From assembly GCF_003130585.1 (NCBI RefSeq), contig NZ_QFKX01000001.1, positions 558,001-622,000 on the forward strand: 64,000 nucleotides of DNA. The letters run 5' to 3'. Position 1 is the first letter of the stretch, and each line of letters begins with the position of its first letter. Made by a program: the position numbers and the translations under genes. Of this stretch, positions 34,586-42,729 are shown piece by piece. The stretch is from Brachybacterium endophyticum (GTDB lineage: Bacteria > Actinomycetota > Actinomycetes > Actinomycetales > Dermabacteraceae). The notes below the pieces were generated by a model that made no database searches, had not been told where the DNA came from, and worked only from the letters and a program-made list of their open reading frames with translations.

Positions 34586-35273
34586 CCAGCGAGGCCCCGG
34601 CGGGCTCCGGGGCCCAGCGGCGCGCCGAGACGGTGCGCAGGATGCCCAGGACCAGGAGCGCCTGCCCGGTGAGGTAGGAGCCCATCACCCAGAGGTCGGA
34701 CTGCGGGATCCACGCCCCGGGCAGGAACCACGACATGCCCAGCACGGAGCTCGAGAACAGCAGCAGCGTCCCGCCGATCCAGGTCAGCGGATTCACCCCG
34801 GCGGAGAGGAACGCGACCGCGGCCAGCACGATCGCATAGACGACCAGGAGCGGCAGGAGCGGGCCCGCGCCGCCCGCGCAGGCCAGGAACAGCCCGATCA
34901 CGACGCCCCCGTAGGGGATCGCCAGCAGCAGGTGCAGGCCGTCGAGCTCCCGCACCCAGTGCGGGGCGAGGGTAATCGCGTAGACCGCGAGCGCCAGCAT
35001 GAACAGCAGCGGATCCAGTCCGTGGGACCAGGGCGTGAAGCCCGGGACCACGTCGTTGAGGAAGGCGAGGACCAGCGCGAGGGTCAGCCACCGGGCGGTG
35101 GGCTGGCGCCGCGGGAGGGCGCTCAGAACCACCACGATCAGTAGCGGAGCGATCAACGCCTTGGTGGCCAGGGCGAGGCCGGGAAGGTTCGCCGCGAGGG
35201 CCGCCATGTGGACGCACGCCATCACGGCGTAGGCCGCCCATGCGGCCGCGTGCGTCTTCCGGCTTCTCACCAC
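34569..35273 (-). CDS. YhhN/TMEM86-family membrane protein (lysoplasmalogenase-like)
   Basis: A 234-residue protein with about eight transmembrane helices. The conserved positions of the YhhN family are recognisable: TKALIAPLLIVVVL near the start, an Asp in LAFLNDVVPGF, and the aromatic helix FMLALAVYAITLAPHW. Eukaryotic relatives hydrolyse lysoplasmalogens; the bacterial role is not settled, and most bacteria of this kind have no plasmalogens. The stop lies within the end of the convergent HSL-like gene. Its upstream region holds a tandem repeat and a 16-bp palindrome. Confidence 0.75.
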   Translation of the reverse strand: MVRSRKTHAAAWAAYAVMACVHMAALAANLPGLALATKALIAPLLIVVVLSALPRRQPTARWLTLALVLAFLNDVVPGFTPWSHGLDPLLFMLALAVYAITLAPHWVRELDGLHLLLAIPYGGVVIGLFLACAGGAGPLLPLLVVYAIVLAAVAFLSAGVNPLTWIGGTLLLFSSSVLGMSWFLPGAWIPQSDLWVMGSYLTGQALLVLGILRTVSARRWAPEPAGASLVIVEG

Positions 35274-35332
35274 TCGTCCAGGCTACGGAGGCTCCACCCG
35301 GTACGACCAGGGCGTTCCACGGCACGGCAGGA

Positions 35333-35368
35333 CACGGTTAGGTCACGACCGGGCACGGTTGGGTCACG
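35333..35368. repeat. two 15-bp direct repeats upstream of the YhhN gene
   Basis: CACGGTTAGGTCACG (35333-35347) and CACGGTTGGGTCACG (35354-35368) differ at one base and are spaced 21 bases apart, that is two helical turns. They lie 60-95 bases upstream of the YhhN start and may bind a regulator. Confidence 0.5.
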
Positions 35369-35381
35369 GGCGGCGGATGGG

Positions 35382-35397
35382 TCCGGACATGTCCGGA
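35382..35397. promoter_or_regulatory. 16-bp perfect palindrome between argS and YhhN genes
   Basis: TCCGGACATGTCCGGA is perfectly self-complementary. It has no loop, so a dimeric protein site is more likely than a terminator. It lies 109 bases upstream of the YhhN start. Confidence 0.5.
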
Positions 35398-35403
35398 TGG
35401 CGG

Positions 35404-35430
35404 GACGGGGCGGTCGTGCCGCGCCCCGTC
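35404..35430 (-). terminator. hairpin just after argS
   Basis: GACGGGGCG (35404-35412) and CGCCCCGTC (35422-35430) form a perfect 9-bp stem with a 9-base loop starting one base after the argS stop. No T-tract follows. Confidence 0.55.
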
Positions 35431-35431
35431 G

Positions 35432-37171
35432 TCACATCCGCTGCGGCGCGCGCACCCCGAGCGCGTCCAGGCCCTCGACGAGCACCCGCTCGGCGAGCTG
35501 CGCGAGGGCCAGACGGCCCGCGCGCACCTGCGAATCCGACTCCTTGAGGATCGGGGAGGCGTCGTAGAAGGACGTGAAGTCCTGGGCGAGGGCGAAGAGG
35601 TAGGCGCACAGGCGGTGGGGCTCGTAGGCGGCGCCGACCTGCTCGAGCGTCGGCGCGAACTGCAGCAGCTGCAGGGCGAGGGCGCGCTCGGCGTCGTTGT
35701 CCACCAGCGGCGCCGCGTCCGCGACGACGCCCTGCTCCTGCGCACGGCGCGAGATCGAACGGATCCGCGCCACCGCGTACTGCAGGTACGGGGCGGTGTT
35801 GCCCGTCAGCGCGAGCATCCGGTCGAGGTCGAAGACGTAGTCGGAGTCGTGCGCGGTCGAGAGGTCCGCGTACTTCACGCCGCCGATGCCGACGTCGCGC
35901 GCGATCTGCGCGCGCTCGCCCTCGGGCAGGTCGGGGCGGAGCTCGTCGATCACCGTGCGGGCCTTCTCGACGGCCTCGGTGAGCAGGGCCATCAGGCGCA
36001 GCGACTCACCCGAACGGGTGCGCAGGATCTTGCCGTCCTCGCCGAGCACGGAGCCGACCTTCACGTGGGTCGCCTCGACGGCGTCGGTCAGCCAGCCCGC
36101 CTCCCGTGCGGTCTCGAAGACCATCGTCATGTGCAGCTCCTGGGCCGTGCCGATCACGTACGCGATGCGGTCGGCGCCCAGGTCCTCGATGCGGTGGCGG
36201 ATCGCCGCGAGATCCGTCGTGCCGTAGCCGTAGCCGCCGTCGGACTTGCGGATGATCAGCGGCAGCGGCTTCTCGTCGCGCCCGAGGAAGCCCTCGGGGA
36301 ACACGCACAGCGCGCCGTCGGAGATCCGGGCCAGGCCGTCGGCCTCGAGCTGCTTGGTGACGATCGGGAGCTGGTCGTTGTACGTGGACTCGCCGGCGAG
36401 GTCGTCGTCGGTGAGGGTCACGTCGAGCATGTCGTAGATGCGATGGAAGTACTGCTTGGACAGCTCCACCAGGCGGGTCCAGATGACGAGGGTCTGCTCG
36501 TCCCCGGCCTGCAGGGTGACCACGCGCCGGCGGGCGCGGTCCGCGAACGCCTCGTCGCCGTCGAACTTCGCGCGGGCGTGCTGGTAGAAGGCGTTCGGGT
36601 CGCTCTCCAGGAGCTTCGCCTCGTCGCTGTCCTCGCCCACGTCCAGCAGGTGCTCGATGAGCATGCCGAAGGGCGTCCCCCAGTCCCCGATGTGGTTCTG
36701 GCGCACGACCGTGTGGCCGAGCTTCTCGAGCGAACGGGCGAGCGCGTCCCCGATCACCGTGGTGCGCAGGTGGCCGACGTGCATCTCCTTGGCGACGTTC
36801 GGCGCCGAGTAGTCGATCACCACGGTGTCGGCGTGCTCCGGATCGGTCAGGCCCAGCTGCGCGGACGGCTCGGCGATCCCTGCGACCTGGGCGGCGATCC
36901 AGTCGCGGCGCAGACGGATGTTCAGGAACCCGGGACCGGCGACCTCGAGCGGCTCGGCCACGTCCTCCAGGTCCACCGCCTCGACGATGCGCTGGGCGAT
37001 GTCGCGGGGCTTCGCACCCAGGCGCTTGGCCAGGCCCATCGCGGCGTTGCACTGGAAGTCGGCGAACTGCGAGGGACGGATGATCGGATCCGCGTCGCGG
37101 TACTCGGGGCCGAAGGCCTCGGCGAAGGCGGACTGGAAGCGTTCGGTCAGCGCGATCTCGGGTGCGGGCAT
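35432..37171 (-). CDS. argS: arginyl-tRNA synthetase
   Basis: A 579-residue class I synthetase that charges tRNA-Arg. The N-terminal Arg-S domain (residues 1-100) is followed by the HIGH-equivalent HVGH in SAPNVAKEMHVGHLRTT and by the usual ArgRS sequence RQNHIGDWGTPFGMLIEHL. The KMSKS position is relaxed, as in most ArgRS (GKILRTRSGE). The C-terminal DALR anticodon-binding domain ends in ALGVRAPQRM. The ATG at 37171 comes 7 bases after a TACCCT element with no Shine-Dalgarno sequence, so the transcript is probably leaderless. It is a single-copy essential gene by family knowledge. Confidence 0.96.
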   Translation of the reverse strand: MPAPEIALTERFQSAFAEAFGPEYRDADPIIRPSQFADFQCNAAMGLAKRLGAKPRDIAQRIVEAVDLEDVAEPLEVAGPGFLNIRLRRDWIAAQVAGIAEPSAQLGLTDPEHADTVVIDYSAPNVAKEMHVGHLRTTVIGDALARSLEKLGHTVVRQNHIGDWGTPFGMLIEHLLDVGEDSDEAKLLESDPNAFYQHARAKFDGDEAFADRARRRVVTLQAGDEQTLVIWTRLVELSKQYFHRIYDMLDVTLTDDDLAGESTYNDQLPIVTKQLEADGLARISDGALCVFPEGFLGRDEKPLPLIIRKSDGGYGYGTTDLAAIRHRIEDLGADRIAYVIGTAQELHMTMVFETAREAGWLTDAVEATHVKVGSVLGEDGKILRTRSGESLRLMALLTEAVEKARTVIDELRPDLPEGERAQIARDVGIGGVKYADLSTAHDSDYVFDLDRMLALTGNTAPYLQYAVARIRSISRRAQEQGVVADAAPLVDNDAERALALQLLQFAPTLEQVGAAYEPHRLCAYLFALAQDFTSFYDASPILKESDSQVRAGRLALAQLAERVLVEGLDALGVRAPQRM

Positions 37172-37178
37172 GCCGTCC

Positions 37179-37184
37179 AGGGTA
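37179..37184 (-). promoter_or_regulatory. leaderless -10 element (TACCCT)
   Basis: On the minus strand TACCCT lies 7 bases before the argS ATG. Confidence 0.5.
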
Positions 37185-37371
37185 GTGGCGAGAGCCCCGG
37201 GCCCGCGCGCTCGCGCAGCCGCGTGCGACCACGGCCACGTCGGCATCGCACCGGCCGACGGCGCGCCCCGCTCCCCGGCGACGCCGCCCCGCCTAGACTC
37301 TGCCTGTCAGGGCTCCGGCCGACGTGCCGACCGGCGCGCGACCGGAGGGACCGGAACGCAGGGAGGACCGG

Positions 37372-39096
37372 ATGGCAGGCCACCGCCGCAGCTCGCGCAG
37401 CGGGGACGACGACTGGATCTTCGCAGCCGACCCCGGCACCGCGTCGACCGAGAAGCTGCCCAGCCGCGAGGAGGTCGAGCTGCTCGCCGCCGAGCGCGAG
37501 GAGAGGCCCCGCCACCGCCGGCCGGTGAGGGACCAGCGGGACCAGCGGGACCTCCGGAACACGCGCACCGGCGCCCTGCCCGCCCTCGACGAGGACGGCG
37601 AGGAGATCGGCGCCGACTGGGACCGCGAGGGCGACGACGCCGGCGAGATCGCCCCGCACGGCGAGGACGCCCCCGCCCCGGTGCACGGATCGCCCTCCTA
37701 CGCCCGCTCGGGCACGACGCCCAACGCGCAGGACGCGCCCGGCCGCGGCGCCTCCATCCCCGCTCGTTTCGCCGACCTCGGCGCCTTCGACGCCCTGCGC
37801 GACGTCACCGCCTTCGTCTGCCTGGTCGCGGCGATGTCCACGACCTACACCCACGCCGGGTTCGTGCCCCTGGACGTGATCGGCCGCATCGGCGTGGGGC
37901 TCGCCCTGCTGGTGCTGGTCGTCGTGCACGTGCTGCGCTGGCTGCCCGCGACCCCGCACCTGCAGCTCGTGCGCACCGTGCGCGTGGCCGGGCTCGCGCC
38001 CGTGCTGGTGATCGCTGTGGGCACCGTCGTCACCGATCTGGTGCTCTCGCTCCCCGTGCTGTTCGCGCCCCTGCCCGAGGGTCCGCCGGTGGGGCTCGGC
38101 GCGGGCGTCTGCCTGCTGCTGGCCGGGGTCATCGTCGGCATCGAACCGCGGGCCCACGAGGGATACCTGCCCTCCGCGCTCGCCCGGCGCCGCTCCCGCA
38201 CGGTGCTCGCGGTGATCGCGCTGCTCGCGGCGCTCGCCTTCGCCTTCTCGCTGGTGATGCTGGTGGGCCGCGTGTTCACCACCGGCTGGGCCTACTCGCT
38301 GCTGACCTTCGCCTCGGCCCTGGTCTCCGCGCTGGTGCTGGTGCTGCTGATCGGTGCGGCCCTGCGCCGGGACCGCTCCTGGTTCGTGTTCACCGCGGCC
38401 GCCGCCTCGGGGCTCGTGGTGCTCGCGATCGCCGACGCCTCCCTGCGTCTGGAGTTCGCGGCGCCCACTTCCTTCGCCACCGACTTCGTGTACCTGCCCT
38501 TCGTGTTCGCCGCCTGGGGCGTGATGGTCTCGCGCTCGTTCGTGCGCACCATGCCGCTGAGCTTCCACCGCGTGGACTGGATCCTGTACGCGGTGCGGGC
38601 CTTCGAGTTCAGCGTGGTCGTGCACGTGGCCGCGATGGTGTGGAACCTGCTGGCCGCCGTCGCGGCGATCGGGGGAGCGGGCCTGGGCGGTCCGGTCATC
38701 CACGTCATGGACCTCGTGGTCTCCGCCTGCTTCGTGGCGATCTCGCTGTTCGCCCGGCGCTGCCTGCTCGAGCGTCCGGCCGACGTCGCCCGCTCCAGCG
38801 CGGTCATCGCGGGCGTGGTCATGCTCGTGGTCGGCTTCCTCGACGTGATCGTGAACTCGCTGGCCACCGGTGCCGGCGCCGGACTGATGACGGGCGGCGT
38901 CGCCCTCGCGATCGGCGTGGCGGCCGCGCTCATGCTCACCGTCCCCGCCCCGGTGCGCGACGACTACGGCGCCCCGGACCTCGGGCGCATGTTCGCCGAC
39001 TTCCGCACCCGCAACACGCCGGGCACCTCGGCCTCCCCGGAGCTGATCCCCGACGTCTCCGAGGAGCGTGCCCGGATCAAGGTCTTCCCCGGCTGA
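37372..39096 (+). CDS. polytopic membrane protein of unknown function, 574 aa
   Basis: I do not recognise the family. The first 130 residues are hydrophilic and charged (Arg-rich, then Asp/Glu/Pro-rich, likely disordered), followed by about 12 transmembrane helices with very short loops (for example IGVGLALLVLVVVHVLRWL, AVIALLAALAFAFSLVMLVG, AGVVMLVVGFLDVIVNSL) and a 50-residue cytoplasmic tail containing GAPDLGRMFADFRTRNTPG. GGGAGGA lies 4-5 bases before the ATG, and a TAGACT -10-like element at 37294-37299 gives a leader of about 65 bases. It is 44 bases upstream of the NCS2 permease gene and might be co-transcribed with it. No motif suggests transport of a defined substrate. Confidence 0.8.
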   Translation: MAGHRRSSRSGDDDWIFAADPGTASTEKLPSREEVELLAAEREERPRHRRPVRDQRDQRDLRNTRTGALPALDEDGEEIGADWDREGDDAGEIAPHGEDAPAPVHGSPSYARSGTTPNAQDAPGRGASIPARFADLGAFDALRDVTAFVCLVAAMSTTYTHAGFVPLDVIGRIGVGLALLVLVVVHVLRWLPATPHLQLVRTVRVAGLAPVLVIAVGTVVTDLVLSLPVLFAPLPEGPPVGLGAGVCLLLAGVIVGIEPRAHEGYLPSALARRRSRTVLAVIALLAALAFAFSLVMLVGRVFTTGWAYSLLTFASALVSALVLVLLIGAALRRDRSWFVFTAAAASGLVVLAIADASLRLEFAAPTSFATDFVYLPFVFAAWGVMVSRSFVRTMPLSFHRVDWILYAVRAFEFSVVVHVAAMVWNLLAAVAAIGGAGLGGPVIHVMDLVVSACFVAISLFARRCLLERPADVARSSAVIAGVVMLVVGFLDVIVNSLATGAGAGLMTGGVALAIGVAAALMLTVPAPVRDDYGAPDLGRMFADFRTRNTPGTSASPELIPDVSEERARIKVFPG

Positions 39097-39140
39097 GCCC
39101 GGGCCCGTCCAGTCCGTCCCTCACACCCCCTGGAGTCCGC

Positions 39141-40448
39141 ATGCCGCTGTGGTCCCTGCACGGCGACGGCCGCACCGTCGCGCCCGGCGCGATCGTGCGC
39201 CCCGAGGAGCGCCTGGCCTGGCCGCTGACGATCGGCATCGGCGCCCAGCACGTGGTGGCCATGTTCGGCGCGACCTTCCTGGTCCCGCTGCTGACCGGCT
39301 TCCCGCCCTCGACCACCCTGCTGTTCAGCGGCATCGGCACCCTGCTGTTCCTGACCATCACCCGCAACCGGGTGCCCAGCTACCTGGGCTCCTCCTTCGC
39401 GTTCATCGCCCCCATCACGGCCTCCACCCAGGCCGGGTCGATGTCGGCCGCGCTCGGCGGGGTCCTGATCATCGGGATCGCCATGGCCCTGCTCGGCCTG
39501 CTCGTGCAGGCCGTCGGCACCCGCTGGATCGGGCTGCTGATGCCGCCGGTGGTGATGGGGTCGATCGTCGCCCTGATCGGCTTCAACCTCGCGCCGACCG
39601 CCTACGGGAACTTCCAGAAGTCCGCCGTCACCGCGACGATCACCCTGTTCGCGGTGGTGCTGTGCACGGCCCTGTTCAAGGGGATCCTCGGTCGCGTCTC
39701 CGTGCTGCTGGGCGTGATCGTCGGCTACCTGGTCGCCGTGGCCCGCGACGAGGTCCACTTCGACGCGGTGCGCGAGGCGCCCTGGCTGGGCCTGCCGCAG
39801 TTCCACCACCCCAGCTTCGACCTCTCGCTGCTGCCGATGTTCCTGCCGGTGATCGTGGTGCTGCTCGCCGAGAACGTGGGGCACGTGACCAGCGTCGGCC
39901 TGATGACGGCGCGGAACCTCGACCACATGGTCGGGCGCACCCTCGCTTCCGACGGCATCGCCACCGCGCTCTCCGCCGTCTTCGGCGGCTCGCCGACCAC
40001 CACCTACGGCGAGAACATCGGCGTCATGTCGGCGACGAAGGTCTACTCGACCGCCGCCTACTGGGTCGCCGGGATCGTCGCGATCCTGCTCTCCCTCTCC
40101 CCGAAGATCGGGGCGCTCATCAACACCGTCCCGCCCGGCGTGCTGGGCGGCGTCACCTTCGTGCTCTACGGACTGATCGGCATCGTGGGCGTGCGCATGT
40201 GGGTCGACGGCCGCGTGGACTTCTCCCGCCCCAAGAACCAGATCACGGCGGGCGTGGCCCTCGTGGTCGGGATCGCGAACGTCACCTGGACCTTCGGCGG
40301 CATCCAGCTCACCGGCATCGCGCTCGGCACCCTCGCCGCGCTCGTCATCTACCACCTGATGGCGGGCCTCGGACGGCTGACGGGGACCGACCGGGCGGAG
40401 GAGCCGGAGCCGGAGCCCGAGACGGTCGAGGAGCCCGCTTCGCGATGA
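39141..40448 (+). CDS. uracil/xanthine permease (NCS2 family)
   Basis: A 435-residue nucleobase:cation symporter, with the uracil-type branch favoured. The N-terminal region RLAWPLTIGIGAQHVVAMFGATFLVPLLTG is the classical UraA/PyrP opening, helix 8 carries LLAENVGHVTSV, and the family signature is GSPTTTYGENIGVMSATKVYS. About 14 helices are expected. The C-terminal tail is a run of Glu-Pro repeats (EEPEPEPETVEEPASR). The ATG is preceded by TGGAGTC. Its stop overlaps the ATG of the GNAT-ParB-like gene, so these two are co-transcribed. Confidence 0.93.
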   Translation: MPLWSLHGDGRTVAPGAIVRPEERLAWPLTIGIGAQHVVAMFGATFLVPLLTGFPPSTTLLFSGIGTLLFLTITRNRVPSYLGSSFAFIAPITASTQAGSMSAALGGVLIIGIAMALLGLLVQAVGTRWIGLLMPPVVMGSIVALIGFNLAPTAYGNFQKSAVTATITLFAVVLCTALFKGILGRVSVLLGVIVGYLVAVARDEVHFDAVREAPWLGLPQFHHPSFDLSLLPMFLPVIVVLLAENVGHVTSVGLMTARNLDHMVGRTLASDGIATALSAVFGGSPTTTYGENIGVMSATKVYSTAAYWVAGIVAILLSLSPKIGALINTVPPGVLGGVTFVLYGLIGIVGVRMWVDGRVDFSRPKNQITAGVALVVGIANVTWTFGGIQLTGIALGTLAALVIYHLMAGLGRLTGTDRAEEPEPEPETVEEPASR

Positions 40449-41278
40449 GTGTCCCGAGCACCCGTCTCGCGGTCCCCGCGGATCGCGAGCTGGTGCGACG
40501 TCTGCGGCTGCGCACTCTGCGCGAGAGCTTCGAGGCGTTCCGGACGCAGGCCGAGGACGTCCTCGTCCAGGAGGCGCAGGACCCGCAGTACTGGGACCGA
40601 TTCCTCGCGGACGGCGCCTGCCTCCTCGTCACCCCCGAGGGCGCACCGGAACCCCTCGGCCTCGCCCGCATCGTCCCCTCCGCGACGGCCGGGGAGCCGG
40701 CGAGCATCCACTCCGTCTGGGTCGCCCCCGAGACCCGCGGCAGCGGCGCCGGCAGGGCGCTCGTCGACGCCTGCATCGACTGGGCCGAGGAGCACCTGCC
40801 CGGCGTGCGGCTGCGGCTGCACGTGATGGAGCAGAACGCCGCCGCGCGCCGGCTCTACGAGCACTGCGGCTTCGGGGAGGTCGCGCCGGATCCCGAGCGC
40901 CCCGGGCAGATCAGGATGGAGCGGCGCTCCGGACGTGCGCGTCCCGCCGTGCTGCTGTCCACCGAGCTCCTCGTCCGCTATCGCGCGGTGGACCGCGAGC
41001 AGGTGGGCTCGCCGCACCGGGACACCGCCGCCCATCTCGACGCCCTCGAGGCCGACGCCCGCCTCCACGGGATCCGCATCCCGCTCGATCTCGCCGTCGC
41101 CGAGGAGTTCGCGACCCTGGACGGGAACCATCGGCTCGCCGTCGCGCTGCGCCTCGGGCTCACCGAGGTCCCCGTGCACGTGACCCGTCGGCCCTCCAGC
41201 CCCCGGCCCGAGCACGCGCAGCCGCTGCAGCCCGGCGACCGCGAGCTGCTGGAGGAGGCGCTCGCTCAGGAGGAGTGA
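40445..41278 (+). CDS. GNAT acetyltransferase fused to a ParB/sulfiredoxin-like domain
   Basis: A 277-residue two-domain protein. Residues 1-155 are a GNAT acetyltransferase: the beta-4 strand SIHSVWVAPETRGSGAGRAL contains the acetyl-CoA loop (RGSGAG), followed by HVMEQNAAARRLYEHCGFGEV. Residues about 170-255 resemble a ParB-like nuclease fold: STELLVRYRAVDREQV, then IPLDLAVAEEF and the signature LDGNHRLAVALRLGLTEVPVHV, which in ParB/Srx proteins forms the nucleotide-binding loop. The combination is unusual. The start overlaps the permease stop by 4 bases. The last 13 bases overlap the convergent G6PDH gene. Confidence 0.82.
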   Translation: MSVPSTRLAVPADRELVRRLRLRTLRESFEAFRTQAEDVLVQEAQDPQYWDRFLADGACLLVTPEGAPEPLGLARIVPSATAGEPASIHSVWVAPETRGSGAGRALVDACIDWAEEHLPGVRLRLHVMEQNAAARRLYEHCGFGEVAPDPERPGQIRMERRSGRARPAVLLSTELLVRYRAVDREQVGSPHRDTAAHLDALEADARLHGIRIPLDLAVAEEFATLDGNHRLAVALRLGLTEVPVHVTRRPSSPRPEHAQPLQPGDRELLEEALAQEE

Positions 41279-42654
41279 ACGGCGGTCTCCTGCTCCCAGC
41301 CCGTCGGCCCCTCGGACCCGGCCGGGTAGGTGTCCATCGGGGTCCTGCCCTGCTGCCAGGCGGCAAGGATCGGCTCGCAGATCCGCCACATCTGCTCGGC
41401 CACGTCGCCGCGCACTCCGAGCGCCTCGTCGCCGTCGAAGACAGCCTGCAGCACCTGGCCGTAGGGCCACAGGTGCACCGCCTGGTCCTCGCCGCGGAGC
41501 TCGAGGGGCCCGGTGCCGCGCCAGTCGGTGCCGCCGGTGGCGAGGCGTAGGGCGATCTCCTGGGTGTCGAGGTCGATCACCAGGCGGTCCGCGGGGCCGT
41601 CGCCCACCGGGCGGAACCTCACCACGGTCTCGAAGCGGTTCCGCGCGAGGGCCTTCCCCGAGCGCAGGGTGAAGGGCACGCCCCGCCACCGGGGCGTGTC
41701 GACCTCGACGGTCACCGCGGCCAGCGTCTCGGTGTCGTTCGCGGCCTCGACGCCGTCCTCGGCGAGGTAGTCGGGCACCGTGCGCTCGCCGATGCTCCCC
41801 GCGGTGTAGCGGGCCCGGCGGGAGCTGGTGCCGGGGTCGCCGGTGAACGGTCGCACCGCCCGCAGCGCCGCGAGCTGGGCGTCGTGCACGGCCTGCGCGC
41901 CGAGGTCCGCGGGCTCCTCCATCGCCAGCAGCGCCAGCGTGATCAGCAGGTGGCTCTGGACCATGTCGCGCAGGGCGCCCGCGCGGTCGTAGTAGCCCGC
42001 CCGCCCCTCGAGGGTGAGGGACTCGTCGTAGACCACGTCGATGCTCTCCACCTGGCGGGCGTCCCACACCCCGCGCAGCAGCGGGTTCGCCGTCCGCAGC
42101 GGCAGCAGCCTCAGCACCGGCGCGGTGCCCAGGAAGTGGTCGACGCGGAACACGCGCGAGGAGTCCTCCACCAGGTCCTCGAGCAGCGTGTTCAGCTCCC
42201 TCGCCGACGCCTCGTCCTCGCCGAAGGGCTTCTCGAGCGCGAGCCGCACCTGGTGGGGCAGCCCGATGCGCGCGAGGATCTGGCACACCGAGCGGGTGAT
42301 CGACGGGGGCAGCGCGAAGTACAGCACCGTCGGCCCGTCGACCGTCGCCATCAGGTCCCGCAGCTGCGCCTCGTCGAGCAGGTCGAGGGTGCGGTAGTCG
42401 GAGGTCTGTGCGATCTGCGCGGAACGCTCGCTGCTGGCGCCGCCCTCCCGCAGCGCGTCCTGGACGCGCGAGCTCCAGACCTTCGGCGTGAGCTCCCGAC
42501 GGTCGGCGCCGGTCAGGGAGATTCTCCGCTCGCCCTGCTGGGCGAGCAAGGACCCGAGGCCGGGCAGCAGCAGGCGCCGGGTGAGGTCGCCCGAGGCGCC
42601 CAGGACGATCAGGCGCTGGGGCGCGGGGAGCGGGGTGGGGACGGCAGCGGTCAT
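41266..42654 (-). CDS. glucose-6-phosphate dehydrogenase-like protein (divergent paralogue)
   Basis: A 462-residue member of the G6PDH family, shorter than the usual 490-515. The NADP motif (VLGASGDLTRRLLLP), the EKPFG motif and the region GRAGYYDRAGALRDMVQSHLL are all present. The active-site peptide normally reading RIDHYLGKE is RVDHFLGTA here, so the His is kept but the following Lys, which contacts substrate phosphate, is Thr. It may therefore have altered specificity or low activity. GAAAGGGA is placed well before the ATG. No other pentose-phosphate gene is adjacent, and a standard zwf probably exists elsewhere in the genome (inference). Confidence 0.85.
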   Translation of the reverse strand: MTAAVPTPLPAPQRLIVLGASGDLTRRLLLPGLGSLLAQQGERRISLTGADRRELTPKVWSSRVQDALREGGASSERSAQIAQTSDYRTLDLLDEAQLRDLMATVDGPTVLYFALPPSITRSVCQILARIGLPHQVRLALEKPFGEDEASARELNTLLEDLVEDSSRVFRVDHFLGTAPVLRLLPLRTANPLLRGVWDARQVESIDVVYDESLTLEGRAGYYDRAGALRDMVQSHLLITLALLAMEEPADLGAQAVHDAQLAALRAVRPFTGDPGTSSRRARYTAGSIGERTVPDYLAEDGVEAANDTETLAAVTVEVDTPRWRGVPFTLRSGKALARNRFETVVRFRPVGDGPADRLVIDLDTQEIALRLATGGTDWRGTGPLELRGEDQAVHLWPYGQVLQAVFDGDEALGVRGDVAEQMWRICEPILAAWQQGRTPMDTYPAGSEGPTGWEQETAVHSS

Positions 42655-42716
42655 CGGATCCCTTTCTCGGGCCGGCGGGGCCTCGTGGCTGATCGGCCCA
42701 TTATGACCGCAGCGGG

Positions 42717-42722
42717 TACGGT
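42717..42722 (+). promoter_or_regulatory. leaderless -10 element (TACGGT)
   Basis: TACGGT lies 7 bases before the GTG start chosen for the glutaminase gene. Confidence 0.45.
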
Positions 42723-42729
42723 CGCTGGT

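Noticed and set aside
36825-40448. A 1207-residue plus-strand protein ending in the NCS2 permease
   Set aside because: The first 770 residues are low-complexity Arg/Gly/Pro and overlap argS and the 574-residue membrane protein in other frames. The permease starts at 39141.
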